From an uncultured Candidatus Altimarinota bacterium (GTDB lineage Bacteria > Patescibacteriota > Gracilibacteria > CAIRYL01), in the NCBI GenBank assembly GCA_947311245.1, contig CAMZKJ010000039.1, forward strand, positions 1-34,367: 34,367 bases of DNA, in the 5' to 3' direction. This document shows positions 24,334-32,400 of the stretch, in pieces. The notes beneath the pieces were generated by a model that was given only the letters and a program-made list of their open reading frames with translations, searched no databases and was not told where the DNA came from. The stretch's first letter is position 1, and each line of letters opens with the position of its first letter. Both the position numbers and the translations under genes were made by a program.

Positions 24334-24861
24334 TTATGCGTCTTTTTGTTCAGCAACCTGGTCAAGACATCGTACAAATCCTGATATAAGGTTGTTTCCA
24401 ATTCCAACAAAATTTGAAAGAGGTGCTTGCATAGATCCAAGCATTTTAGCATAAAGCTCTTCTTTTGAAGGTAATTTCGAAAGATTAACAATTTCTTTTG
24501 TTCCAAGAAATTCTCCGTCTACGATACCTGCAACAAGTTCAAGGTTTGGGTTCTTTTTAGCGAAAGTAGCAATTGCTTTTGCTCCTACTACTTCATCTTC
24601 TGAAGAAACAGCAGCACCAACCGCACCATCTAAAACAGAAAGATCAAATCCCTCAACTCCATTACTTTCAGCTGCTTTTTTAAACAATGTTTTTTTAGCA
24701 ACAGTAAAAGTAACATTTTCTTCTCGCAAAGCTGCTCGAAGATTTTTTGAATCTGAAACTGTAAGTCCTTTATTTTTTGCAAAAACAATAGATTTAGCAG
24801 AACCAAAAGATTCAATTAAAGTGTTTAAAACTTCTTCTTTTTTTAATCGTGATATAGCCAT
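24334..24861 (-). CDS. rplJ: 50S ribosomal protein L10
   Basis: Anchors L7/L12 dimers to the 50S stalk base. The sequence AISRLKKEEVLNTLIESF at the start and KNKGLTVSDSKNLRAALRE with FTVAKKTLFKKA in the globular domain are typical, and a C-terminal helix binds L12. The start is set at the ATG at 24861, giving 175 residues; a TTG four codons upstream is less likely. A G-rich GGGGG stretch about 15-20 bases upstream is one of the very few G-rich stretches before a gene here. Expression is controlled by the L10 leader and attenuator upstream, where free L10(L12) binds its own mRNA. Confidence 0.97.
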   Translation of the reverse strand: MAISRLKKEEVLNTLIESFGSAKSIVFAKNKGLTVSDSKNLRAALREENVTFTVAKKTLFKKAAESNGVEGFDLSVLDGAVGAAVSSEDEVVGAKAIATFAKKNPNLELVAGIVDGEFLGTKEIVNLSKLPSKEELYAKMLGSMQAPLSNFVGIGNNLISGFVRCLDQVAEQKDA

Positions 24862-24926
24862 ATTATATTCCAACCCCCATTTTGTCCGTCATCGCAGAAA
24901 GTGTTTAAATGATAAAACGCGTGAAT

Positions 24927-24976
24927 AAAAAAACTCGTCTTTATTTGCGCTAGTAAAAGTGCAGTTGAAAGACGAG
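24927..24976 (-). terminator. Attenuator terminator in the rplJ leader
   Basis: On the minus strand a 9-bp stem (CTCGTCTTT paired with AAAGACGAG; 24968-24976 with 24934-24942) with a 25-base loop is followed by seven T (24927-24933). It sits between the L10-binding leader and the rplJ start, so it likely acts as a regulated transcription attenuator. Confidence 0.75.
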
Positions 24977-25012
24977 CTTCTATAAAGAAATTTTCAAATC
25001 GAATTCGATTAT

Positions 25013-25075
25013 AGTCTCGGCGGGGCTTATTACTTTATCAAAAAGATAAATGCCTGCTGTCTTCAACGCTAAAGT
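25013..25075 (-). promoter_or_regulatory. Ribosomal protein L10 leader (autoregulatory mRNA element)
   Basis: The minus-strand RNA contains the conserved L10-leader core: GAAGACAGCAGGC, a variable stem, then GCCCCGCCGAGAC. The bases AGCAGGC and GCC(U/C)GCCGAG are the paired, kink-turn-containing element bound by L10(L12)4. It lies about 150 bases upstream of rplJ, as in Firmicutes and many other bacteria. Confidence 0.85.
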
Positions 25076-25105
25076 ATTCTAGTAAAACTACTACTCAAAA
25101 ATCAA
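25076..25105 (-). promoter_or_regulatory. Promoter of the rplJ-rplL operon
   Basis: On the minus strand TTGATT (25100-25105), 18 bases, TAGAAT (25076-25081). Transcription would start at the first bases of the L10 leader, which supports both calls. Confidence 0.55.
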
Positions 25106-25124
25106 GAGATTTTTATATTCATAC

Positions 25125-25185
25125 TCACTTTCCCCCTCTCTTAACTTCTCTTAACTTCGACCTCTCACCTTTCCCCAAACTAACA
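25125..25185. other. Pyrimidine-rich tract between the rplJ promoter and tRNA-Arg
   Basis: The plus strand is almost entirely C and T over about 60 bases, with a tandem ten-base repeat (TCTTAACTTC, twice, about 25139-25158). It lies in the 415-base gap 24862-25276, which otherwise holds the leader, attenuator and two promoters. No open frame or RNA fold is evident. Confidence 0.5.
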
Positions 25186-25232
25186 AAAGAAGAAGAATAT
25201 CCAAAGATTTTTTAAAATAGTTATTTTTTATA

Positions 25233-25261
25233 TTGCTAAATAAGACGAATATAAATATAAT
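25233..25261 (+). promoter_or_regulatory. Promoter of tRNA-Arg
   Basis: TTGCTA (25233-25238), 17 bases, perfect TATAAT (25256-25261), with the mature tRNA starting 16 bases downstream. Confidence 0.7.
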
Positions 25262-25276
25262 CAATTCGCATTTTTT

Positions 25277-25353
25277 GCTCGCGTAGCTCAGATGGATAGA
25301 GCGGCACCCTTCTAAGGTGATGGTCATAGGTTCGACTCCTATCGCGGGTACCA
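25277..25353 (+). tRNA. tRNA-Arg (anticodon TCT), CCA encoded
   Basis: A 77-base cloverleaf. Acceptor stem of 7 bp with two G-U pairs, D arm GCTC/GAGC, anticodon loop CTTCTAA, T arm ATAGG/CCTAT with TTCGACT, discriminator A and encoded CCA. It reads AGA codons, which are frequent here. The first anticodon-stem pair (27-43) is G-A. Confidence 0.96.
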
Positions 25354-25361
25354 GATTTGCA

Positions 25362-25398
25362 TAAAAAAAACATAAGACTTCTTGTCTTATGTTTTTTT
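25362..25398. terminator. Bidirectional terminator between tRNA-Arg and the SLH protease gene
   Basis: A perfect 9-bp stem (25370-25378 with 25384-25392) with a 5-base loop, flanked by eight A on the left and seven T on the right. It can serve tRNA-Arg (+) and the convergent protease gene (-). Confidence 0.9.
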
Positions 25399-25428
25399 AT
25401 TTATAAGTATTATATCATATTAAAATAC

Positions 25429-27177
25429 TTATTTAAGTCGTAATTTTGCTTCATAAAAATAACTTTCATCACTTTGATCTATCATTTTATGATCAGGTTT
25501 CACCCCAATTTTATGAATAATATTTTGTAATGGTGAACGAAACTCTGATGTTGTAACTTTTAATGAACCACGAGGAAGTGTAAATAATTGCTGTGCAATA
25601 CCTTTTCCATATGAAGTTGTTCCAATAATATCTCCTCTGCCATAATCTTTTATTGCCGCTGAAAAAATTTCCGATGCACTTGCACTATATTCATTTTGAA
25701 AAACAACCAATGGAATATCTGTGTAATCTCCTGATCCATCGACATAATAAATATCCTCATTATCATTGGAATCATACAGCCTTACCGCAATTGACCCATC
25801 TGGTAAAACCTCTCCCAGCATTTCTTGTGCAACATTCATCAAGCCCCCTGGATTAAACCTTAAATCAACAATTACCCCTTTGATATCCGAATTTTTCGTT
25901 AATTCTTCGTTTAAAATTTTTGTAAAATCTCTTGATGTAAACGATTTAAAAGAACGAATTTTTATCCATAAAATACGGTCTTTAATTTCATAATCAACAG
26001 TTGATAACCCCTCTATAAATATTTTCTTGCGTACAAATTTAATAGAAAGTGTTTTGTTATTTCTGTTAATTGTAAGCACTGACGAAGTTCCAACTTCTCC
26101 TTTAATTTTTGCAACAATTTCTGAAAGAGGTGAATCAATCATATCAACACCATCAATACCTGTAATAACATCTCCAACTTGCATTTTTGAAAGTTGTGCC
26201 GGACTTCCTTCAAAAATTTCGGTAATCACCAATCCCCCATTTGTTGCAGGTTGAATAGCCACTCCTAGCCCTGCGTATTCTTTTTCAAGCTCCGGCTCTT
26301 CATTTATATAATTCGTAAATGCTTCCGATTCTTCTGGTGGTAAATATACAGTGTACGGATCACCCAAAGAATCCACCATTCCATTAATTGCAGCATCTTG
26401 CAATTCATCATCTAAAATATCATTTTGTCGTAAATATTGAGAATGAAGTAAACTTTCAACTTTTTCTAAATTTTTTAAATCTCCATTATTAGTAGCAGAT
26501 GAAATTTCTGCTTCTTTAGATTTATTTTCCTGATTATTTAAAACATACAACATCCAAACTGCGTCGTTTCTTGTAAGATAAGAATACGGCTCAATAGTTG
26601 ATATTTTAGCTGTTAATCCAGATTTATTTTGTAAAAATCCTTTTTCTATTGCGACTAAAATTAAATTTCTATCTTTTATAGATTGAGGTAAATCACCCCA
26701 GAAATTTTGCACATCTGCCCCTCTATTTTGCACAACCGAAATATTTTCTAATGCAAACAACATTCGCACGGCTTCAATTCGTGTAAGCTTTCGATTTTTT
26801 AAAAATTTTCCTTTTTTTTCAAATTGACTCAAAACATTTAATGCATATCCAGCTGAAATATACGCTCTCTCATCTTCAGAAGTATGATTACTTTTCGCAA
26901 CATCAATAAAAACCTTTGAAATATCATCATTCTTATAAGCATCTACATCAATATGAGGATTTGTATTATCAAAAATCCATTCTAAAAACTCCCCTCTTCT
27001 TACTGCTTTATGTCCATTAAATTTAAACTTCTGCTCTAATTCTGTAAATACCTTTGTATTTTCAGCTACATCTTTTACATAAAATGGAACATCATCGGTA
27101 AATGCAAATGCTGAACCTGAAAATATCATTACACCTAATACCGAAAATAAAACGGATTGTATCTTTTTATGCATCAT
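25429..27177 (-). CDS. SLH-domain-containing carboxy-terminal processing protease (S41, CtpA/B type)
   Basis: A secreted serine protease anchored to the wall. A signal peptide (1-25, ending GSAFA) precedes three SLH-like segments (about 26-75, 88-146, 160-215), seen in VFIDVAKS and LTRIEAVRMLFAL, and in LTRNDAVWMLYVL. The PDZ domain spans about 300-385 (GSPAQLSKMQVGDVITGIDG). The S41 protease domain (about 385-560) has VIVDLRFNPGGL, YSASASEIFSAAIKD and TSYGKGIAQQ. This gives Ser500, Lys525 and Gln529, with the same 25- and 4-residue spacing as the CtpB catalytic triad. Fusing SLH domains to a C-terminal protease is unusual. The pyruvyltransferase at 19423-20550 would make the SLH ligand. It converges on tRNA-Arg. 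Confidence 0.85.
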   Translation of the reverse strand: MMHKKIQSVLFSVLGVMIFSGSAFAFTDDVPFYVKDVAENTKVFTELEQKFKFNGHKAVRRGEFLEWIFDNTNPHIDVDAYKNDDISKVFIDVAKSNHTSEDERAYISAGYALNVLSQFEKKGKFLKNRKLTRIEAVRMLFALENISVVQNRGADVQNFWGDLPQSIKDRNLILVAIEKGFLQNKSGLTAKISTIEPYSYLTRNDAVWMLYVLNNQENKSKEAEISSATNNGDLKNLEKVESLLHSQYLRQNDILDDELQDAAINGMVDSLGDPYTVYLPPEESEAFTNYINEEPELEKEYAGLGVAIQPATNGGLVITEIFEGSPAQLSKMQVGDVITGIDGVDMIDSPLSEIVAKIKGEVGTSSVLTINRNNKTLSIKFVRKKIFIEGLSTVDYEIKDRILWIKIRSFKSFTSRDFTKILNEELTKNSDIKGVIVDLRFNPGGLMNVAQEMLGEVLPDGSIAVRLYDSNDNEDIYYVDGSGDYTDIPLVVFQNEYSASASEIFSAAIKDYGRGDIIGTTSYGKGIAQQLFTLPRGSLKVTTSEFRSPLQNIIHKIGVKPDHKMIDQSDESYFYEAKLRLK

Positions 27178-27228
27178 AACAAATAGTAATTATATAAATT
27201 TTACATAAAAAAAGTGTACTGAATAAAC

Positions 27229-27257
27229 TTGAAAAAAAAAAGCAGATACTATATATT
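27229..27257 (+). promoter_or_regulatory. Candidate promoter of the grpE-pyrE-pyrD run
   Basis: TTGAAA (27229-27234), 17 bases, TATATT (27252-27257). No CIRCE-type inverted repeat (HrcA operator) is seen in the gap. Confidence 0.45.
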
Positions 27258-27304
27258 TTAGATAAATTTATTTTACACTACACACTTACTATTTTATTAT
27301 AAAT

Positions 27305-27892
27305 ATGACTAATAAAACTCAAAATGAAGAAATTCTAGAAAATACAGAAAATAATAATAAAGATAAAAAAGAGAATAAAGAGAATAAAAATAATAAAAAT
27401 AGAGAAGATACAAAAGAAAATATACAAGAAAAAAAATCAGAACAAGAATTACAAATTGAAAAATTAAAAAATGAAAACGCTGAATTAAACGATAAACTTT
27501 TACGAACTACAGCCGATATTCAAAACATGAAAAGACGATCCACTGAAGAAAGAGTAAATGCTCGATTCGATGGAGCAAAAAACCTACTCCTTCCTATTAC
27601 CAAAACAATAGACGATTTAAATAGAGCATTCTCACATATACCAGAAGATTTACAAGAAAACGAATTTATAAAATCTCTAAAATCTATAGAAGAAAATTTA
27701 CAAAAAACACTCTCAGAACAAGGTGTAGATTTTTTTGCTGAAACATCAGAAAAATTTGATGCAAATTTACATGACTCAATGATGATGGACCCAAACACTG
27801 AAAAAGATATTATCGCACAAGTTTTTGAAAAAGGAGTATCCTTAAAAGGAAAAGTTGTACGACATGCAAAAGTAAGTGTTGGAAGCAAATAA
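27305..27892 (+). CDS. grpE: Co-chaperone GrpE
   Basis: Nucleotide-exchange factor for DnaK. After a low-complexity, Asn/Lys/Glu-rich N-terminus of about 50 residues comes the long helix LKNENAELNDKLLRTTADIQNMKRRS with the family's dimer-forming heptads. The beta domain with ILRTV-like VFEKGVSLKGKVVRHAKVSV follows at the C-terminus. The length of 195 residues is normal. It is the first gene of a run with pyrE and pyrD (gap of 64 bases to pyrE). dnaK and dnaJ, its usual neighbours, are not in the window. The low-complexity start may vary in length. Confidence 0.93.
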   Translation: MTNKTQNEEILENTENNNKDKKENKENKNNKNREDTKENIQEKKSEQELQIEKLKNENAELNDKLLRTTADIQNMKRRSTEERVNARFDGAKNLLLPITKTIDDLNRAFSHIPEDLQENEFIKSLKSIEENLQKTLSEQGVDFFAETSEKFDANLHDSMMMDPNTEKDIIAQVFEKGVSLKGKVVRHAKVSVGSK

Positions 27893-27956
27893 TTATCTAT
27901 TTATTTAAAAACATAGACTTTGTACAATTGTATAAAATACTACTTATTTCTATCTT

Positions 27957-28622
27957 ATGAATCAACTACACTCTATTCAAAATGAAAATTTACAAATTTT
28001 TTCCCATGCCGATTCATACTTAAAACAACTGCAATCGTATGGAATTATAGAGCAAGGACATTTTGAATATAAAGGGAAAGCAGAAGACGGAACTCGATTA
28101 CGAGGAGAATATTTCGTAAATTTTAGAAAATTAAAAACAGACCAAGAAATAGAAATTTCTGCAAAATACTGGGAAGCGATTGAAGAATTTTTTTCTGATA
28201 AATTATCAGATTTAATAATTGTAGGAGTTGCATTTGGATCACTCAGTTTACCAAAAGTTATTCAGACTTTAGGATTCTCAAAATACAAAATTGAATATGC
28301 GTATACAGAAAAACGAAATGGAATTTTAGGATTATACGGAGAACAAGCAGAAAAATGCCGAGGAAAACATATTTTATTCATAGAAGATGTTTTCAACAAT
28401 GGAACATCTATAAAAGAACTCACTACTGAAATAAAAAATAAAACAAAAGATTTAGAACTAAAAGGGTTTTCTGTTTTATACGGAGTTCACAGAGGGCACA
28501 CATTTACAGACGAACCAAAAGGAGAAGTTTACACAATGAGTAAAATTTACGCACCTGCAGTTCATGCCTCAAAATTATCAGCAGAAATTTTAGCACGACC
28601 ATTAAAAGAATATAAAAAATAA
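27957..28622 (+). CDS. pyrE: Orotate phosphoribosyltransferase-like protein
   Basis: Transfers phosphoribose from PRPP to orotate, giving OMP in pyrimidine synthesis. The PRPP-binding loop is recognisable as ILFIEDVFNNGTSIKEL (about 140-156), with Glu-Asp in place of the usual Asp-Asp. A flexible-loop region (EYAYTEKRNGILG) precedes it. The length (221 residues) fits OPRTase. The next gene, 29 bases on, is the dihydroorotate dehydrogenase that makes orotate, which strongly supports the assignment over other type I phosphoribosyltransferases. No other pyr gene is present in this window. Confidence 0.75.
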   Translation: MNQLHSIQNENLQIFSHADSYLKQLQSYGIIEQGHFEYKGKAEDGTRLRGEYFVNFRKLKTDQEIEISAKYWEAIEEFFSDKLSDLIIVGVAFGSLSLPKVIQTLGFSKYKIEYAYTEKRNGILGLYGEQAEKCRGKHILFIEDVFNNGTSIKELTTEIKNKTKDLELKGFSVLYGVHRGHTFTDEPKGEVYTMSKIYAPAVHASKLSAEILARPLKEYKK

Positions 28623-28651
28623 TCAAAAGAATAATAACCAAAAAATATCCT

Positions 28652-29743
28652 ATGACTTTTTTCAAATCAGAATCTGGAGTTACCCCTTTTTATGACCCCA
28701 ATAAATCATATGCAGAAAATTGCGAAAAAGGACCATTTGGAGGATTTGCAGATGGAGTCGTATATAAAAATGAAAAAGAACCAACTCATGACTTTTTAGG
28801 ACACAAAGTATATTTACCATTTGGAATTCCTGCAGGACCAATTCCAAATGCAAATTTTTGCAAAGGAGGATTTGAGAAAGGATTTGATATTATTATGTAT
28901 AAAACAGTTCGAACACGGCCACATCCGTGTAACGAATTTCCAAATATTGTACCTGTTCAAGCTGGTACAAAATTAACAATAGAGCATGCAAGCGCAGGAT
29001 TAACAATGGGAAAAACGTTTAAAAAACCAATAGCTATAACAAATTCATTCGGAGTTCCATCAATTTCTCCAAAAGAATGGATTCCAGATATGAAAAGAGC
29101 TGTAGAACTCGCAGGAAAAGGGCAAGTTTTAGTTGCGACATACCTTGGAACACCTGGAAACGGAGAAGAAGCATTCATCCAAGATTGGATAGATGGTGCA
29201 AAAATGATTATAGAAACGGGAGCTCCAATTGTTGAACTGGATTTATCGTGTCCGAATGAAGGAAAATCGTCTTTATTATGCCACGACACAGAAAGAGTTG
29301 TTAAAATTGTAAAAGCAATTCAGCCAATTTTTACAGAAAAAAATATTCCCGTATTAATTAAATTATCATATTTTTCTTCTGATAAAAAATTAAAAGATTT
29401 CATAGAAAAAGTTTCTCCATATGTTGCAGGATTTAATGCAATAAATACTATTGCAGGAGATGTGCGAACCGAAAATGGAGAACAAGCATTACCCGGAAAA
29501 GGGCGATTAATTTCTGGAGTATGCGGAGCTCCAATTAAATGGGCAGGAGTAGATATGGTAAAAAGAATGGCAAGATTAAGAAAAGAATTATCACTTAATT
29601 TTATAATTATTGGAACTGGAGGTGTTACAACGCCTGCCGATTATAAAGAATATATTCAAGCGGGAGCAGATGCAGTTATGAGTGCAACTGGTGCAATGTG
29701 GAATACAGACTTAGCAAAAGAAATAAAAGCAGAAAACTTATAA
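28652..29743 (+). CDS. pyrD: Dihydroorotate dehydrogenase-like flavoprotein
   Basis: Oxidises dihydroorotate to orotate with FMN. The (beta/alpha)8-barrel motifs are visible: LPFGIPAGPIPNANF, ITNSFGVPS, the substrate-binding VELDLSCPNEGKSS and the phosphate-binding FIIIGTGGVTTPADYKEYIQAGADAV at the C-terminus. The catalytic residue is probably Cys in LLCHDTE, as in class 1 enzymes. At 363 residues it is longer than class 1A enzymes (about 310), mostly through an N-terminal extension with a Gly-rich ENCEKGPFGGFADG. It follows pyrE by 29 bases, forming a two-step orotate-to-OMP module. It converges with prmC four bases away. Confidence 0.85.
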   Translation: MTFFKSESGVTPFYDPNKSYAENCEKGPFGGFADGVVYKNEKEPTHDFLGHKVYLPFGIPAGPIPNANFCKGGFEKGFDIIMYKTVRTRPHPCNEFPNIVPVQAGTKLTIEHASAGLTMGKTFKKPIAITNSFGVPSISPKEWIPDMKRAVELAGKGQVLVATYLGTPGNGEEAFIQDWIDGAKMIIETGAPIVELDLSCPNEGKSSLLCHDTERVVKIVKAIQPIFTEKNIPVLIKLSYFSSDKKLKDFIEKVSPYVAGFNAINTIAGDVRTENGEQALPGKGRLISGVCGAPIKWAGVDMVKRMARLRKELSLNFIIIGTGGVTTPADYKEYIQAGADAVMSATGAMWNTDLAKEIKAENL

Positions 29744-29747
29744 TATA

Positions 29748-30695
29748 TTACAAAATAATTTTTCCAAATCGTTCAGCACCAGAATAATCAGCAAAAAATG
29801 TTATATTTTTTTGTTGGTTATTTTTTAATAAATCATCTAATAATTTTTCATAATATTTTTTTTGAATATTGTCTGTATTCATACCAGAATCAAACTCAAA
29901 AAAACACGAATTAATAGTATAGAAATTTGAATTTTCTTGAAATAAATCTGTAAATAATTTTTTATATAAATCTGTACCTGTTTTCCCAGAAAAAAGAGCT
30001 AGACTGGGGTCTCCACCTAAAACCTCTTTACTCATTTTTTTTGCATCACCCTCTGGGATATATGGTAAATTTGTTACAATACACGCATTTTCTACATATT
30101 TTTTATTTATATTTTCCAGTAAATTCGATTTTTGAAATTCTATCATATCTAAAACTCCATGTTTTTTTGCATTTTTTTCTGCGATTTCTAATGCTTTCTC
30201 AGAAATATCACACGCTAAAATTTTTATCTTTTTCAAGCTCTTTAATCGTTGCTTTTTTAAAAGCATCGCAATACTTATAGCAATACACCCTGAACCTGTT
30301 CCAATATCTATTATATTATTTATATTATTTATATTATTTTTAATAATATAGTTAAATGCTTTCTCAACCAAAATTTCAGTTTCAGGCCTTGGAGTTAAAA
30401 CATCATTTGTTACAATAAAATCTAATCCATAAAAATTTTTTATTCCAAGAATTTCTGAAATACTATTTTTTTTACATCGCAACTCTATAAAATATAAGAA
30501 TTTTTGTATACTTTCATCAGAAATATTTAATGTATCAAAAGATACATACTCTTTTGTGATAAGTTGTATTTTTGATACCCCTAACGCTTCGGAAGCAAGC
30601 AATGCAATATCCAAAGATGGATTTTCTATGTCATATTTATAAAATTTATTTTTTGCAAAATCTAAGACATCTTTAAGAATTTTATATTTTTGCAT
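29748..30695 (-). CDS. prmC: Release factor glutamine methyltransferase
   Basis: Methylates the Gln of the GGQ motif in RF1 (and RF2), speeding peptide release. The N-terminal helical domain precedes VLTPRPETEILVEKA (99-113), the SAM-binding IIDIGTGSGCIAISIA (128-143) and NLPYIP (209-214), a variant of the family's NPPY catalytic motif with Leu at the second position. The length is 315 residues. It is downstream of the U32 gene by 20 bases on the same strand. A 9-base tandem repeat within the gene encodes Asn-Asn-Ile repeats just before the SAM motif, in a loop. Its client RF1 is encoded at 8874-9935. Confidence 0.93.
   Translation of the reverse strand: MQKYKILKDVLDFAKNKFYKYDIENPSLDIALLASEALGVSKIQLITKEYVSFDTLNISDESIQKFLYFIELRCKKNSISEILGIKNFYGLDFIVTNDVLTPRPETEILVEKAFNYIIKNNINNINNIIDIGTGSGCIAISIAMLLKKQRLKSLKKIKILACDISEKALEIAEKNAKKHGVLDMIEFQKSNLLENINKKYVENACIVTNLPYIPEGDAKKMSKEVLGGDPSLALFSGKTGTDLYKKLFTDLFQENSNFYTINSCFFEFDSGMNTDNIQKKYYEKLLDDLLKNNQQKNITFFADYSGAERFGKIIL
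30311..30337. repeat. In-frame 9-bp tandem repeat (3 copies)
   Basis: Three copies of TTATATTAT inside prmC, translated as repeated Asn-Asn-Ile just upstream of the SAM-binding Gly motif. It resembles the Lys-Asn-Ile repeat in the GT39-like gene in length and position on a loop. Confidence 0.8.
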
Positions 30696-30715
30696 AGTAT
30701 TTATATTTATATATT

Positions 30716-32176
30716 TTATGCTGAATAGCTATCTGCTGCAATCTCTGCTGGTGTTTTTTTGATTCCTGGATTATGTGCTTCTTGACGAATAAAGATTCCC
30801 GCTTCTACTTCTTTTGGACAATCGATTGTTACTACTTTATTCAAATTTCCACCGTGCACAACATCCACAGACTTTTCACCAAATTTCATATTTTTGGCAA
30901 TAATGACAAAATCATCATCCATTCTTGGCATAACAACCTCTAACGTTGCCCCCGCTTCAATTTTATTTTTTACAATAATTTCAAGTCGTCCGTCTTTCCA
31001 ACCCACAACTCGACCTGCAAATTCTTTTGCTGCTTTACTTGAATTTGCTTCAAATTTTACAGATCCTTTGCGAGGTTTTCCATTTAAAAATCCAGGGAAA
31101 AATCCTCTATTTGCTGTTGCATGAATTTCCTCCCATAAATTTTCATCATATTCAATTCCTTCTGCATAATTATCCAATGCTTTTCTATACGCTCGTGCAA
31201 TTGTTGCTGCGTAATATGCTGTTTTATTTCGCCCTTCTACTTTTAATGAAACAACCCCTGCTTCTGCAATTTTTTGCATATCTCCAATCATGCACATATC
31301 TTTTGAAGACATTATATGCGTTCCATGAAAATCTTCTTCTACAGGAATAATTTCTCCTTGTCGTTCTTCTTCTTCCCAATAATTCATTTTTTCAAAATCT
31401 CGAATTGATTTTGCATTTTTTAAAAGATCTTCTGTATTTTCCTCTGAATCATGACATTTACCAGAACCACAACATTTTTTAGGCTCTTCTATTTGCACTG
31501 GAACTTTTTGTTCTTCATGATCACTCACATTGATAATTCTTCCTTCTTCATCAAAAACTCTATAATTCCATCGACATGTATGATTACACGCTCCACGGTT
31601 TGCATCTCGCCCACCCGTGAAATTTGAAAGTAAGCATCGCCCTGAATATGCCATACATACCGCTCCATGAATAAAATATTCTAGCTCTAATGTTGGCAAT
31701 GCTTTATGAATTTTCGCAACCTCTCTAATTGCCATTTCTCGTGCAAGAATAACTCTTTCAACCCCCATTTCCATCCACATTTGCATTGCTGGAATATTTA
31801 CAGTACTGGTTTGTACCGATAAATGTTTTGGAACACTTGGAGCATATTCTCGTGCTAAGGACAACACGCCTAAATCTGCAAAAATAATTCCATCTGGTTT
31901 AATTGTTTCTAAAAAAGCCAAATGTTTTTTAATTTGTTCAATAGCAAATTCATGAGGAAACCCATTCAATGTTACATACACTTTTTTATTATTTTTTCGT
32001 GCAAAATTTAAAACATCAACAATATCTTCTTCTGTTACATTATTTTCTCGTGTTCGAAGCGAAAACATTGGTACTCCAACATATACAGCATCAGCACCGT
32101 ATCGAAATGCCGTTAATGCCTTATCTTTACTTCCTGCTGGTAACAGTAATTCTGGTAATTTTATTTTTTGAGTCAT
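30716..32176 (-). CDS. Peptidase U32 family protein, TrhP/YegQ-like, with Cys-rich insertion
   Basis: The family includes TrhP, which makes 5-hydroxyuridine at position 34 of tRNAs, and enzymes for ubiquinone and 23S rRNA hydroxylation. The N-terminal barrel (LLLPAGSKDKALTAFRYGADAVYVG) is typical. The family cysteines are Cys174, Cys181, Cys197 and Cys201, in GAVCMAYSGRC and RGACNHTCRW, which bind an iron-sulfur cluster in characterised members. Between about 220 and 275 there is an insertion with Cys235, Cys236 and Cys241 (KKCCGSGKCHDSE) and a very acidic stretch. The C-terminus is a beta-barrel-like RNA-binding domain. It is first in the run with prmC; tRNA-Thr(TGT), a possible U34 substrate, lies upstream on the other strand. 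Confidence 0.85.
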   Translation of the reverse strand: MTQKIKLPELLLPAGSKDKALTAFRYGADAVYVGVPMFSLRTRENNVTEEDIVDVLNFARKNNKKVYVTLNGFPHEFAIEQIKKHLAFLETIKPDGIIFADLGVLSLAREYAPSVPKHLSVQTSTVNIPAMQMWMEMGVERVILAREMAIREVAKIHKALPTLELEYFIHGAVCMAYSGRCLLSNFTGGRDANRGACNHTCRWNYRVFDEEGRIINVSDHEEQKVPVQIEEPKKCCGSGKCHDSEENTEDLLKNAKSIRDFEKMNYWEEEERQGEIIPVEEDFHGTHIMSSKDMCMIGDMQKIAEAGVVSLKVEGRNKTAYYAATIARAYRKALDNYAEGIEYDENLWEEIHATANRGFFPGFLNGKPRKGSVKFEANSSKAAKEFAGRVVGWKDGRLEIIVKNKIEAGATLEVVMPRMDDDFVIIAKNMKFGEKSVDVVHGGNLNKVVTIDCPKEVEAGIFIRQEAHNPGIKKTPAEIAADSYSA

Positions 32177-32363
32177 TAAGTATTATTATATTTATAATAT
32201 AAAAAATATAACATAAATGATCTAGACTACTCTACCTTTTTTACTTCATCTGTTTTTTTCTACTTCTGTGAAAATAATTGCACATAACTTATAAAGTTTT
32301 ACCATAAAAAAATAAAAAATAAATTATTATTTAGCTATTTATGTAATTCAACAGCTATTTCTC

Positions 32364-32392
32364 TTGACTGAAAATAAATAAATTGAGAAAAT
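32364..32392 (+). promoter_or_regulatory. Promoter of tRNA-Thr
   Basis: TTGACT (32364-32369), 17 bases, GAAAAT (32387-32392), with the mature tRNA starting 9 bases downstream. In the gap 32177-32400 nothing else is identifiable apart from AT-rich sequence that must hold the promoter of the U32 gene. Confidence 0.6.
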
Positions 32393-32400
32393 GTTTTAGT

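Noticed and set aside
24862..24873. TTG start giving four extra residues on L10
   Set aside because: The downstream ATG matches the usual L10 N-terminus and has a G-rich stretch upstream.
27178..27304. CIRCE/HrcA operator upstream of grpE
   Set aside because: No inverted repeat of the GCACTC/GAGTGC type is present.
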